A stretch of DNA of 64,000 bases, from assembly GCF_021631985.1 (NCBI RefSeq), contig NZ_CP070226.1, positions 124,001-188,000 on the forward strand. The letters are read 5' to 3'. Positions within the stretch are counted from its first letter, which is position 1; the number at the start of each line of letters is the position of its first letter. A program made the position numbers and the translations under genes. Below, piece by piece: positions 16,368-26,080 of the stretch. Source of the DNA: Sandaracinus amylolyticus. GTDB taxonomy: Bacteria; Myxococcota_A; Polyangia; Polyangiales; Sandaracinaceae. The notes beneath the pieces are model-generated. The model had not been told where the DNA came from, ran no database searches, and saw only the letters and a program-made list of their open reading frames with translations.

Positions 16368-18821
16368 TCACTCGACGCACTGTCCGAAGGTACGCAAGCT
16401 GTTGTTGGCCACTTCGCACTCCTCCTCGCCCGACTGATCCTCTGCTTCGACTTCGAAGAGTCCGCTCGCGTCAAGAGACGCCGCGCACTCCACCCGCGTG
16501 CATTGACCCGAGTCGAGCGTCGCGATCGTCACCTCACACCCGGGAGTGCGGGATTCGCCATCCGCGCCTACCGCGTAGAACGACACCGCGATCCCATCTT
16601 CGAGATCTTGGTTGCCGCGGTTGCAGATGGTCGCCGACAGGTCGGTCGTCGCACTCGTATCGCCGCAGTACGCAGAGATCGATTGAACCGTCACATCGGC
16701 GCTGGGCTCCGTCGAGTCGGGGAGGCGCTGCACGTTCTGACGGAAACTATTAAGCCTCGGGGTCAGCCAGTACGGCCTGGTCTCACTCGTGCGAGGGATT
16801 ACGCCGTCGTCGCCGACGTTGGTCACGTGATACGCGTGCTGGTTCCAGATCGGACGCGAGCTGGCCCACAGACCATTGGCACCTTCGTAGATCCGAATTC
16901 CGGGTTCGCAGCCCACGTGCTGAGCGCGGCACACGTTGCCAGTCCCTCCGGGTGTGCCCTCGAGCGGCGCCGAGCACAGGTAGTTCGCGGGGCACTCCGT
17001 GTTGCTGTCACAACGGCAGAACCCTTGATCACACACGCCGCCGGTCGGGCAGTGGCTGTCCAGCTCGCACCGCACGCCGCGATCGATCGGATCGACGAGA
17101 GGGCAGGCGGGCCCCCCGGCGCCGGAGGCACAGCGATCGCTCGAGCCCACGACGAACTCCGCGGGGGAATCGCCATCGACGTTCGCGACAACCTGGTTCT
17201 CCAGCCAGGTCCACGAAGCACGGCCCTGTGAGAAGAGCACGTCGCCATTCCGGCCGTCGTACACGCGTGCGAAGCATTCGTCTGCGTACACGACCTCGGC
17301 TCGGCCATCGTAGTTGAAGTCGAACACCGACGATCCCGTGCGGTTGCTCGACTGATCCTGCGCGACTTGCGACCACAGTTGCCGCAGCTCGAAGCCACCG
17401 CCGGTCGCCGGTTCGAGCTTGAACACCTCGTAGGCGATCCCGCCGGCGACGCCGATCTCGACTCCGGGGAGACCATCGAAGTCAGCGACCGTGGGCGGGC
17501 CTCCCGTGTATCGGAGGGTAGGCTCGTTACCCTCAAGAACGATCGTCGCGAGGGCGGTGCCCCCGAGCCCACCCTGACCTTCGAGCGTGGTCACGAACAC
17601 CGAACCGTTCATCACCACGACGATCTCGGGCTCGTTCGCAGGCCGGCCGGGAACCTCGGCCAGCTCGGCGACGGCCACGTAACCAGAGGGCACACCGACG
17701 CCCCATCGGTAGACGTCGTCACGGACGAATCGACGATTGGCGCGATCGTACTCCCACGTGTAGTTGCCAGCGACGACTTCGGCTTTTCCATCGCTGTCGA
17801 AATCACCGATCACCATCGCCGCGCCGTTGGTGGCAATGACGGGATACGAGACCGAAGGAGTGCTCTGATCGACCACGGTCGTGATTCGAACTCCGTCCGA
17901 ATCCCACACCGCGCCCTCGAAGAACACCTCCGGAACACCGTCGTCGTTCAGGTCGTACAGCGACACGCCGCCCCACAGGCAGTCATTGGGGCGACCCCAC
18001 TCGGACGGCCCCCACCTGTCCGGCGTTTCTTCGTCAGAAAGGGTGGTGCTCCACCTTCGGGTGATCGAAGTCGTTCCGCCGACGCTGTCCACGTTGAACG
18101 CCACGAGGCCGCCGCTCGCAGCCGCGGCGATGATCTCGGGGCCGTTGTGAGCCTCGGGATCGAGGTCACCGATTGCCGGTGTGACTGATGGGTGCAACAG
18201 CCACGCTCCGTCGTAGAAAACTGCCTGCTGCCGGCAGTCGTCGCCATCGAGGACGCGGAGGACCCCTTGACCTGTACAACCCGCAGTGGAGGGGACCCCG
18301 ACGTACACGATGCTCGCGTGCGTGGGCTCCGTCGGGTCGGCGGAAGGAATGCCCAGATTCGCTACGAGGGGGGTGTGACGGATGCTAATCGCATTCGGCA
18401 TGGGATCGCCCGTCGGCGCGCGCTCGAAGGCGCACTGGAGCGACGGCAGCATTGGACCTGGAGGGGGCGGTTGGGCGCACCCTTCATTGGTCCCTCCGTC
18501 TCCGTAGGGCCGGCAGAACCCATCGACGCACCGGGAGTCGCCGGGACACGGATGATCCTCGTCACACGCTGCGGCCCAGGCATCGACCGGCGGCCGACCG
18601 GCGTCGCGGGAGCCACCGTCCGAGCCGGGCACGGAGCCGTCCATGTGGCTCTGCATGCCGCCGTCTTCGCCGTCGTCGGGCAGCCCGTTCTCGTCGCCGC
18701 AACTGCACCCCGAAACGGCAGCTGCGGTCAGCGCGAGCGCCGCCAGCGGAACCAGAGGGCCTCCACGAAATGCTGCGCGACGTCGTCCAGGGTCGCTCAG
18801 CATCGATCGCTCGTCGTTCAT
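16368..18821 (-). CDS. Large FG-GAP/VCBS-repeat lipoprotein
   Basis: 817 residues from an ATG at 18821. Lipoprotein signal with lipobox AVSGC (ALAALALTAAAVSGCSC in outline). An Asp/Gly-rich linker and a Cys-rich segment follow, then FG-GAP-type calcium-binding loops: DLNDDGVPEVFFEG, DFDSDGKAEVVAGN, DFNYDGRAEVVYAD and NVDGDSPAEFVVGS, expected to form a beta-propeller. After a second Cys-rich region (CELDSHCPTGGVCDQGFC) a CARDB-like domain closes the protein (DLSATICNRGNQDLEDGIAV). Likely an outer-membrane or surface-exposed adhesin or binding protein. A dyad site lies 218 bases upstream. Confidence 0.88.
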   Translation of the reverse strand: MNDERSMLSDPGRRRAAFRGGPLVPLAALALTAAAVSGCSCGDENGLPDDGEDGGMQSHMDGSVPGSDGGSRDAGRPPVDAWAAACDEDHPCPGDSRCVDGFCRPYGDGGTNEGCAQPPPPGPMLPSLQCAFERAPTGDPMPNAISIRHTPLVANLGIPSADPTEPTHASIVYVGVPSTAGCTGQGVLRVLDGDDCRQQAVFYDGAWLLHPSVTPAIGDLDPEAHNGPEIIAAAASGGLVAFNVDSVGGTTSITRRWSTTLSDEETPDRWGPSEWGRPNDCLWGGVSLYDLNDDGVPEVFFEGAVWDSDGVRITTVVDQSTPSVSYPVIATNGAAMVIGDFDSDGKAEVVAGNYTWEYDRANRRFVRDDVYRWGVGVPSGYVAVAELAEVPGRPANEPEIVVVMNGSVFVTTLEGQGGLGGTALATIVLEGNEPTLRYTGGPPTVADFDGLPGVEIGVAGGIAYEVFKLEPATGGGFELRQLWSQVAQDQSSNRTGSSVFDFNYDGRAEVVYADECFARVYDGRNGDVLFSQGRASWTWLENQVVANVDGDSPAEFVVGSSDRCASGAGGPACPLVDPIDRGVRCELDSHCPTGGVCDQGFCRCDSNTECPANYLCSAPLEGTPGGTGNVCRAQHVGCEPGIRIYEGANGLWASSRPIWNQHAYHVTNVGDDGVIPRTSETRPYWLTPRLNSFRQNVQRLPDSTEPSADVTVQSISAYCGDTSATTDLSATICNRGNQDLEDGIAVSFYAVGADGESRTPGCEVTIATLDSGQCTRVECAASLDASGLFEVEAEDQSGEEECEVANNSLRTFGQCVE

Positions 18822-19038
18822 CTTTTCTTGCTCCCGCCCCGGTGCTCGACTGCGGCTCGTGACCTCGTTGCGAGCTTTGTCGAAGCCTCGTGTACGATTG
18901 TTGCGCTTCAGCAAGAAGCACGCCCGACAGCAGGTATCTCTCGCCGCCGAGAATAGGAGGCGAACTACGCTTTTCGTCGACGGACCCGCACGGCACGGCA
19001 AGCCGAGAAGGTTCCGTCTCGGCGGTCTCCGTCCTGGG

Positions 19039-19059
19039 ATGTTGACTGCTGCGCAACAT
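19039..19059. promoter_or_regulatory. Dyad ATGTTG-N9-CAACAT upstream of FG-GAP lipoprotein
   Basis: Six-base perfect arms with a nine-base spacer, 218 bases before the start at 18821. Same form as the sites at 14874, 28609 and 35434. Candidate operator. Confidence 0.5.
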
Positions 19060-19514
19060 CGACGCTGAATCGTCGACGGCGGGGTCGGAATCGAGCGTCC
19101 CTGGCTTTCCTGGGGACACGAGACCCTCGATGTGAAGTTGCCCGCAAGACGGACACAGCGCGGGCAGCGTCCTCGATCGACGCGTCGCTCGGTTCAGCTA
19201 CGACAGGGCGGTGGCGCACGCGGGCAGCGAGACGACGACGCTCGAAGAGCTGCGTGCGCGGGTCCTGAGCCTCGAGACCACCCGCCCAACCTTCGACATC
19301 ACGACCTCGTTGTGAAGCAGGGCTCACGCAGCGGCTACAATCAGCTTCGACATGTGCGCATGTCCCTTGAGGCGGCGGAGGCCGCGCTCGACCTCGAAGG
19401 TGCCAGCGGCCGTCCAGCGCAGAATCATCGAACGACCTCGCCACGTTTGACGCGCTTGGAGATCGGTCTCGCGGGCACGGAATAGGTGTTGTGTGCGACG
19501 CGGTTCTCGCGCCC
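19060..19514. other. Degenerate region with short shared repeat
   Basis: No intact gene. A plus-strand stretch (SETTTLEELRARVLSLE near 19225-19275) looks like a gene remnant. Bases 19283-19322 closely match 57303-57343 (common core CGACATCACGACCTCGT), next to an IS3 remnant there, so this is probably an old insertion scar. Confidence 0.4.
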
Positions 19515-20018
19515 ATGTCGTTGCGTCTGACCTGCGCTCTGGTCGCCGTTGTCTGGGTCCACCCAGAGGTCGCCACTGCGACGCCACGCGTTCCCGCGCT
19601 AGGAGACTGCTTCGAGAGCGTCGACGCGTTCGTACAGCAGACCTGGGGCGCCGCGGCGCTGGGCGACGAGAACATTGTTCGCCGTATCGCTGCGCCGATT
19701 GACGACGGCAGCGTTTGGGTGGTGGACCAGACCGCGACCGCGAACCCGTCGTGGTTCCTGCTCCAGCCCCGTCTCAACGACACCTCGGCGCTCTGCCTCT
19801 CGCTGCAGCTCGACCACGCCGCACACGCCGAGATTACCCGCGTGCGCGCCGGCTGGCGCATCGAGGCTGTCGAGCAGGCGCCTCCCGGATTCGCGGCGCG
19901 GCGCTGGCGCTACTTGCGTCGTGATGGAACGCCACGGTTCCGCCTGGTTGGGTGCGAGGCGGTGCTCGCTCTGCCCGACGGCGGCGTGGAGCGCTCGCAA
20001 TGCTCCCGCGACGATTGA
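19515..20018 (+). CDS. Exported hypothetical protein
   Basis: 167 residues from the ATG at 19515, giving a signal peptide (MSLRLTCALVAVVWVHPEVA, cut near ATA). The mature domain is alpha/beta with GDCFESVDAFVQQTWGA at its start, a core AAPIDDGSVWVVDQTATANP and an Arg-rich C-terminal part. It looks like a small periplasmic domain of unknown function. Part of its 5' coding sequence (19603-19640) recurs at 58018-58058 fused to an IS3 fragment. Confidence 0.66.
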   Translation: MSLRLTCALVAVVWVHPEVATATPRVPALGDCFESVDAFVQQTWGAAALGDENIVRRIAAPIDDGSVWVVDQTATANPSWFLLQPRLNDTSALCLSLQLDHAAHAEITRVRAGWRIEAVEQAPPGFAARRWRYLRRDGTPRFRLVGCEAVLALPDGGVERSQCSRDD

Positions 20019-20037
20019 TCCCCCCGAGTCTGAACAC

Positions 20038-20286
20038 TCATAGGCTCGCAGCCTGGACCGCGAGACCCTCGCCGCATAGACGGGGCTCGGCAGCGCGTAC
20101 TTCCGACCGTGTTGTGCGGCGCGAGCATGGGGATCGCCGTTCACGATCGAGAAGGCCGAGACGTGGCGCGAGCTTGCTCAGCTCGAAGGGCGCGTAGGTC
20201 TGTCCGGCCTGCGCGAGCCGCTGTCGCTGCAGGATCAAGAACGCGACCACGACGACGATCACGACGAGGGGCATCAAGTAGGTCAT
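20038..20286 (-). pseudogene. Truncated copy of the membrane-anchored protein at 11650
   Basis: The first ~45 residues (MTYLMPLVVIVVVVAFLILQ, then QAGQTYAPFELSKLAPRLGL) match the intact protein. An internal deletion and frameshift follow, and only a scrambled tail remains before the stop. The rest of the domain (about 150 residues) is gone. Confidence 0.85.
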
Positions 20287-20308
20287 CTGACGGTCTCTCT
20301 CCGAGCGG

Positions 20309-20766
20309 TCAGGGCGCGTGCCGGATCATCCCGGCGAGCTGATCGATGTTCGTGACGCCGCCGATCGACACCTCGCGTCCATCGCGCAGCGCCACGTAGA
20401 TCGTCTCGTCGGTGCCCATTTTCGAATGCTCGCGGACGAGCTTCACGTGCGTGACGTCGGCGAACGCGACCTCCTGGCGACCGAGCAGCTTCGTGTGCAC
20501 GAGCCCGCGCTCGTACACGACGACCTGCTGCCGCCACTTCGTCGCGCAGTACAGCAACATCAGCGCGCCGATCGCGCCGGCGACGACGCCCATGCCGATC
20601 TTCGTCAGCGCGTCGGGCGCTTCGCCGAACAACGCGAGCGCGCCCTGACCAGTGTTCATCACACCGGCGACGACGAGGATCCCGCCGACGTACCAGAGCC
20701 AGCCGCCGGCGCCGAAGCGCCCGCGTGCTCACCGACGGGTCGACCGTAGAGAGGATGTTCGTTCAT
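20309..20766 (-). pseudogene. Frameshifted copy of the PH-like membrane protein at 11169
   Basis: The original ATG at 20766 (MNEHPLYGRPVGEH) is kept, but a one-base deletion about 15 codons in shifts the frame to an early stop. From 20662 onward the correct frame is open again (NTGQGALALFGEAPDALTKI to GREVSIGGVTNID). A one-base change at the end also removes the native stop, adding residues. It precedes the truncated second gene, so the whole cassette was duplicated in inverted orientation. Confidence 0.85.
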
Positions 20767-20861
20767 GACAACGATTGGAGATCACGCGTGGGGAGCAAGC
20801 CGCGACGAACACGAGGAGGTCCGACGTGCACTCCGAGAAGCCGAACGCGAAGAGCCGTACA

Positions 20862-21461
20862 TCACTTCTGCGTCGATGCGGGTTGGGACACGAGCACGCG
20901 GGCCTTCTCACGGATTGCCTCGACCGGGTCGGACGCGGCGATCGCACGTAGTGATACAGCCCAGCGCTCGACGTCGTGTCTTTGCACCCCGTGCACGGCC
21001 GCCGCGCGAACGTTGGGGCTCGCGTGCTCGAGCATGAGCGCGATCAGCTCCGCGCATCTCTCGTTCGGGACCTCGACCATCGCGAGCAACGTAGTGATTG
21101 CGTGCGTGCGCTGCGGCACGTCGAGCTCGTCCGCCTCAAGCACATGCACGAGATCGTCCGCGCAACGAACCGGAAGCAAGAACCCGAGAATATTCACGAC
21201 CAACTCGGCCTCCTCGACCGACGTACTCTCGATGCACAGAAGCCACGGGACCGGTCCCGTCACGCGCACGACTGATCGCGCGAGCGCAGCGACTTCCCAC
21301 GACTCGTCCGAGGTGGAGCGTCCGACGTGCGACGCGTCGACAAGCGGCCAGCGCAGAGCACGAAACGCCCGGTCGATGTCGCTCTCGTCGAAGCCTCCGT
21401 CGAGCCCGACGGTGATGCGGTGTTGGAGCAATCGCGGAGACGATTCGGTGATATCAACCAT
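20862..21461 (-). CDS. HEAT-repeat-like protein
   Basis: About 199 residues from the ATG at 21461 (MVDITESSPRLLQHRITVGL); an ATG at 21566 would add 35 Arg-rich residues of poor quality. The protein is helical, with short repeat units of HEAT type: RTHAITTLLAMVEVPNERCA, ASPNVRAAAVHGVQRHDVE and DPVEAIREKARVLVSQP. Such scaffolds bind other proteins. It is transcribed away from the formylglycine-enzyme-like gene. Confidence 0.68.
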   Translation of the reverse strand: MVDITESSPRLLQHRITVGLDGGFDESDIDRAFRALRWPLVDASHVGRSTSDESWEVAALARSVVRVTGPVPWLLCIESTSVEEAELVVNILGFLLPVRCADDLVHVLEADELDVPQRTHAITTLLAMVEVPNERCAELIALMLEHASPNVRAAAVHGVQRHDVERWAVSLRAIAASDPVEAIREKARVLVSQPASTQK

Positions 21462-21831
21462 GTGTGCGCGCGAATGCGAGAGTCGTGCCGCGCCGAGAAG
21501 CGAGAGAGCGCGGTGTGCGGCGCCCGTGCCGTCGCGACGCAGACAGCACTGTTGCTGATCCGACATCAATGTTCGCGTCTTCAGCGTGTGCGTGGCGTGC
21601 GCCAGAATCGCACTGGGGATCGGACCGAATCGAGCACGGTGGAGAGTCGCCGACCCGCACACGTCGGCCGCCACGTTGCGACAGCTTTGGTGTACTTGTT
21701 GCGTAGGTCGGTTCGCGCGATGGCGATGGGAGTCCGACACTGTGCATGGCATTGGGTCCCTCGTCGCATCGAGGGCCGCGCGAGCACTCGACATGCGCAT
21801 CGCGACCACCCGCGCGAATGGAGGACAGTCG

Positions 21832-22539
21832 ATGCCATACGACCTGGCCGATGACGACGAGCAAGCGACCGTGCCGAACAGGCGGCTCGCCGCGCTGCGG
21901 CGAGAACCGTTCGCGGAGAGCGTCGGAGCGGCCCTCGAGGTCGACTCATCCAGTGATGTGATCGGCCCGCCCGGAATGGTGCTCGTGACCGCCGGTGCGC
22001 GGCAGTCATGGCTCGACGTAACCGAGGTGACGAATGTCGACTACGCGCAGTTCGTGCGCGATGGAGGCATGCCGCCCCTGCATTGGTGCGATACACGCCC
22101 TTCGCTTCAAAGCCTGTGGTGGCCTGTCGTTGGTATCAGCCTCGTCGAAGCGTGGCAGTACGCCGAATGGGCCGGAAAGCGGCTTCCCACGCGGAGCGAA
22201 TGGCTCGCGGCTGCGCGCGGCCCGGGCGGCGCACCGTTCCCGTGGGGCGGGTGGGACCCTCAGCGCTGCAACTGCCCCGAGGCTCGTTTCGGCGGCGTCT
22301 GCCGCGTCGACCGCTTCCCGCGTAGCGCTTCGCCGATCGGCTGCCTCGATCTCGTGGGCAACGTGCGGGAGTGGGTCTGTAGCGAGCCCGATGATCCCCC
22401 GGTTCCACCCGGGCACGCGTGGGCGCTCGGAGGCTCTTACCGGGCTGCGTGCGTGCGCGACGGTGCGATCGCCTCGTCGATCGTGCGCGCGCACTCGCGT
22501 CTTCCCGATCTAGGATTCCGCTGCGCACTCGACGCATGA
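21832..22539 (+). CDS. Formylglycine-generating-enzyme-like (SUMF1/FGE-sulfatase fold) protein
   Basis: 235 residues from an ATG preceded by GGAGGA. The FGE-sulfatase signature is clear: MVLVTAGARQSWLDVTEVTN, AWQYAEWAGKRLPTRSEWLA, then CLDLVGNVREWVCSEP and a terminal LGFRC. In the family, true formylglycine enzymes activate sulfatases, but many members only share the fold and act in signalling or as adaptors. No sulfatase gene is nearby and the protein lacks a signal peptide, so a cytosolic non-sulfatase role is more likely. Confidence 0.82.
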   Translation: MPYDLADDDEQATVPNRRLAALRREPFAESVGAALEVDSSSDVIGPPGMVLVTAGARQSWLDVTEVTNVDYAQFVRDGGMPPLHWCDTRPSLQSLWWPVVGISLVEAWQYAEWAGKRLPTRSEWLAAARGPGGAPFPWGGWDPQRCNCPEARFGGVCRVDRFPRSASPIGCLDLVGNVREWVCSEPDDPPVPPGHAWALGGSYRAACVRDGAIASSIVRAHSRLPDLGFRCALDA

Positions 22540-22599
22540 CGAGAAACGCAAACCTCTGTCAACCGACTGGAAGATCACGTCAGCGGGTACGCGTAAGCG

Positions 22600-23160
22600 A
22601 CCAGTCCTGCGGAGCTGCACCGCCGCGCGTGCACCAGGGCGGTCCTCGTCGCGCAGCATCACCACCGCGCGCAGCTTGCGATCGACGCCCACGAACACGA
22701 CGCTCAGGCCCCCGCTTCCCGGCGCGCTCCGCGTCGACGTCGCCGACCGCGATGCTGATGCCTCGTCGAGCAGGAGCTGGCGGCTGCCCACGACATCGCC
22801 TCGCTCGCCGCGCCGACCGCGGTGATGCCGCGGCCCGGCACCTGGGTGACGCGCCGCACCGCGCCCTTCGCGATGCGGCGGCGCTCGACGTGGCGGAGGA
22901 TCGCGCGCGCGATCGGGTTCCCCTCGAGCGATGCCTCGGCGGCTGAGGCGAGGCCCAGCGCTTCGTCGACCCGAGCCTTCGCCGATCGCGGCGGCGGCGA
23001 GCGAAGCGCCCGCGAGCGCGAGGCGCGCGTCGTGTCCGTCGGAGAACGAGAGCAGCGCGGCCACGCACGCGAGCGAGGCGCCCGACGGCGCGGTCGCCCC
23101 ACGCGAGCCATCCCGCGTCGCGCCAGAGCGGCAAGGGCCTGCGCGCGCGAGGATGGAGAT
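22600..23160 (-). pseudogene. Remnant of heavy-metal P-type ATPase
   Basis: Pieces of the nucleotide-binding domain of a P1B ATPase occur in alternating frames: SLEGNPIARAILRHVERRRI (related to the HP-locus region), VVGSRQLLLDE, ISIAVGDVDAERAGKRG and GLSVVFVGVDRKLRAVVMLR. At least three frame changes are needed to join them, and the transmembrane and phosphorylation parts are absent. Confidence 0.6.
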
Positions 23161-23165
23161 GGAGA

Positions 23166-24489
23166 TCAGCGGTACGGCGCGAAGCGTCCGGTGCTCTCTC
23201 GCGAGGCGTTGAGGTGCTCGATCTCGCAATCGGAATAGGCATCGGCGGAGCCCTCGGGGAACTCCTCGCGCACGAAGCGCTCGATCGCTTCACGCGCCGA
23301 GCGGCCCACGTCGTCCTCGCTCGCGTCGTCCCACAGCTCGAAGAGCGCGCGGCGGCGATCGGCGGCGGGACGTGAGGCGGCCCAGATTCGCCGGACGCGC
23401 GCGCGCAGTCGGGGCAGCGCCGCCGCGCGCTCGCGCGCGGCGTGCGCGTCGGTCAGTCGATCGCGGAGCTCCTCGGTCTCATCGAGGAACCGCAGCCGCT
23501 CCGCGGCGTTCGGATCCTGTCCCGCGGCGCGCATCGCCGCGCCCTACGCGTCGAACGTGCCACCGATTCCGAACCTGGCATCGGGCGGGTCGATGGTGGC
23601 GATCGCTCCGCCCGGCTCGGAGAGGAGCTCGGGCAGCGCGGAGGTTCCGTCGGGCGCGCGCACCTGGTTCGGATCCATCGAAATCGCGGTCAGCGGATCG
23701 ATGATCGGAGCGAGCGGCTCCACGAGATCGGCGAGCGCGTCGGGGAGCTCCGGGTCGCGCCGCGGCTCGACCGCCGCGCCCGAGCCGTCGGTCTGCATTG
23801 GATCGCGGGCCCCCAGCGCGACGTGGTCGCGATCGCCGAACTGCACCGACCCGTCGGGCCGGATGACGGCGGTGAAACCGACGCCGCGATGCACGTAGCT
23901 GCCGTCGGGCCGGCGCACGAGCTCGATCGGTGTGTGCGTGATGTGGGCCTTGTCATCGCGCGCGCGCGCGCAGCTCGGCGTCGAGCCGCTCCTCGATCGC
24001 GCGCTCGGCGCGTGCCGCGTCCGCTTCGGGCGTGCTCGGTCCGATCGACAGCAACGCGCCCGCGACGTGCTCGGGATCGAGCAACGGGAACTCGGCTGTT
24101 GCGTCCGGCGCGGTCCGCGGCGTGTCGGTCGACGGTGCGTCCGTCGCGGACGTCGCGGCGCCGAGCGTCGTCCGCGCGTCGGTGGCGGATGAGCCCGGGT
24201 CGATCGTCGATGGCTCCCACCGCGCGGGTCGATCCGATGAAGCCCGACGGGCACGCACGCGCCCGGACACCTCGGTCCCTGCGACGCCGTCCCGCGGGCG
24301 AGCGAGCGCGAGGTCACCCGAGCGCTCCGCGATCGTCAGCTCGAACACGTCAACGTCCGCGCCGGCGTCTCTGCGCGGAGTCGATGGCTCGCCCCACCGA
24401 GCGCTCGGCACGACGGCCACGGCGACGACGTGCGCGCCCGCCGAGAGCACCCACGGCAAGAGGCGCGGCGCCGTCGCTCGTCTCTGCAC
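23166..24489 (-). pseudogene. TonB-like membrane-anchored protein, frameshifted and with an in-frame stop
   Basis: Starts MQRRATAPRLLPWVLSAGAH with one membrane anchor and an Ala/Asp/Thr-rich linker, as in TonB-like energy-transducing proteins. Near 23955-23972 a run of CG dinucleotides marks a one-base frame change into HITHTPIELVRRPDGSYVHR and FTAVIRPDGSVQFGD. An in-frame TAG at 23544-23546 separates this from the C-terminal piece (MRAAGQDPNAAERLRF to SRESTGRFAPYR), which continues in the same frame. Two independent lesions support a pseudogene, although the dinucleotide run could also slip. Confidence 0.7.
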
Positions 24490-24534
24490 GTCGCGACCTG
24501 AGCACGCCGCGCGCCCGATCCATTCCCCTCGTCA

Positions 24535-24712
24535 CACCAGCGCGCGCACGCCGCGGCGATACACGAACGCGAGCGGGGGGCGCCACTCCCGCCGAGCACG
24601 ACGCTGCGCATCGCGGGTGGCTGCGCTTCCGCGAGCACGTAGGTGCCGCGCACGGTGCGGAAGAACGCGCGCTCGCCGTCGACCTCCTCGCGATCGATGC
24701 TCACGTTAGAAG
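24535..24712 (-). pseudogene. Fragment of an envelope-protein gene (possibly L,D-transpeptidase-type N-terminus)
   Basis: A short stretch of natural protein sequence (GERAFFRTVRGTYVLAEAQP, PPAMRSVVLGGSG) continues after a frame change as PLAFVYRRGVRA. The RTVRGTYV and PPAMR pattern recalls the N-terminal region of myxobacterial L,D-transpeptidases, from memory only. No start, catalytic domain or stop of its own is visible. Confidence 0.35.
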
Positions 24713-24825
24713 CCGCGCATGCGCATGCGCAGGAACGACGGCAGCGTCGGGCCCTCGGGCACGCCCGCATCGGCGCTCGCCTCGACGACCGGCGCGACCA
24801 CGCCGGGAGGCACTCTGGCCCAGAG

Positions 24826-25130
24826 CGCAGCCTGCTTCTTCGAGCTCATCAGGCGCGGTTGTTCGCGCGCGCATCACGAGCCGAGCACCGCGGCGCGCGT
24901 CGTACGCTGCGGCCAGTTCGGCGGGCACGCTTCTCACCGCAACGACCGCGGCGTCAGCGCATCTGGTTGCGCCAGAGGAGACGGTAGAGGTACGCGCGGT
25001 CGAGCTCGGCGCTGCGCGCGGCGGCGGTGATGTTGCCGCCGTGCTTCGCGATCAGGCACTCAAGATAACGTACCTCGAACTCGCGCAGCCATTCGTCGCG
25101 CTGCTTCCGATAGGGGCGATCGGGATCGAT
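24826..25130. repeat. Direct repeat shared with 13975-14272
   Basis: About 300 bases covering the last 58 codons of the sigma-54 activator and ~130 bases downstream. It matches 13975-14272 in the same orientation with scattered substitutions. The end of similarity at GGGATCGATCT is abrupt in both. Confidence 0.75.
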
Positions 25131-25985
25131 CTCGAGCGGGGCGCGGGCGGCCGTCGATTCGGTATCGCGCTCCGATCGCGCACCGGCGCCGAGAGGCGCG
25201 GCCTCGTTCAGCGTGACGCAGCGCTCGAGGTAGTTGCGCAGCTCGCGGACATTGCCCGGCCATTCGTATCGCTGGAGGCTTTCCAGGAATTGCCGCGATT
25301 GAATGAACGCGGGCACCACGCCGTGACGCGAGGAGAGCAGATGCTCCACCAGGATCGGGATGTCCTCGAGACGCTCCCGCAGCGGCGGAAGCTGAATCTC
25401 CACCACTGCGAGCCGGTAATAGAGGTCGGCGCGGAATCGTCGAGCCGCAACCTCGTCGCGGAGATCGCGATTCGTCGCCGCGATGACGCGAACGTTGAAG
25501 GGCAGGTACGCGTGCGCCCCAACTCGCTTCACGCGGCGACTCTCGAGCACGCGCAAGAGCTTCGGCTGGAGGTCGATCGGAAGCTCGCCGACCTCGTCGA
25601 GGAACAACGTGCCTCCGTTGGCGGCCTCGAGCGCTCCGATGCGCTGAGCGCCCGCGCCGGTGAACGCTCCGCGCTCGTGCCCGAACAGCTCGCTCTCGAG
25701 GAGAGTCGACGGAATCGCACTGCAGTCCACCACCACGAACGGTCCTTCCGAGCGCGCACCGCGCTCGTGGATGGACTCCACGGCGGCTTCCTTCCCCGTT
25801 CCAGTCTCGCCGGTCAGAAGAATTGTTGCGTCGGACGGTGCAGCACGCTCGAGCCGCGCGAAAACGCGCTGCATGACTTCCGAGGTTCCGACGAGCGTTC
25901 CGAAGGAGTTCACGCTCGAGCGCGGCTCGAGGTCACCCGGGGATTCGGAGTCGATCGTGTATGAACTATTCTCGACGTACTGCAC
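24954..25985 (-). CDS. Sigma-54-dependent transcriptional activator (NtrC family)
   Basis: 343 residues. AAA+ domain with Walker A GETGTGKE (59-66), the sigma-54 contact motif GAFTGA (106-111), Walker B TLFLDE (126-131) and the R-finger region (FRADLYYRL). A Fis-type helix-turn-helix closes the protein ([20 protein letters not shown]). It hydrolyses ATP to open sigma-54 promoters. Only ~30 residues precede the AAA+ domain, so the usual receiver, FHA or PAS sensor is absent; the protein may be constitutive or 5'-truncated. The start is GTG. Targets are unknown; no RpoN-type promoter was identified nearby. Confidence 0.92.
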   Translation of the reverse strand: MQYVENSSYTIDSESPGDLEPRSSVNSFGTLVGTSEVMQRVFARLERAAPSDATILLTGETGTGKEAAVESIHERGARSEGPFVVVDCSAIPSTLLESELFGHERGAFTGAGAQRIGALEAANGGTLFLDEVGELPIDLQPKLLRVLESRRVKRVGAHAYLPFNVRVIAATNRDLRDEVAARRFRADLYYRLAVVEIQLPPLRERLEDIPILVEHLLSSRHGVVPAFIQSRQFLESLQRYEWPGNVRELRNYLERCVTLNEAAPLGAGARSERDTESTAARAPLEIDPDRPYRKQRDEWLREFEVRYLECLIAKHGGNITAAARSAELDRAYLYRLLWRNQMR

Positions 25986-26080
25986 GAGGCCCTACTATCC
26001 TCGGTAACTTTGGAATGAGGATAGAACGAGTCGAAAGAATGTTCCGGCGACAGTGCGCATGCCGCGTCGGACGGAACGGG

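Noticed and set aside
21832-22539. Sulfatase-activating system
   Set aside because: The FGE-like fold is clear, but there is no sulfatase gene with a C/S-x-P-x-R motif nearby, so only the fold is claimed.
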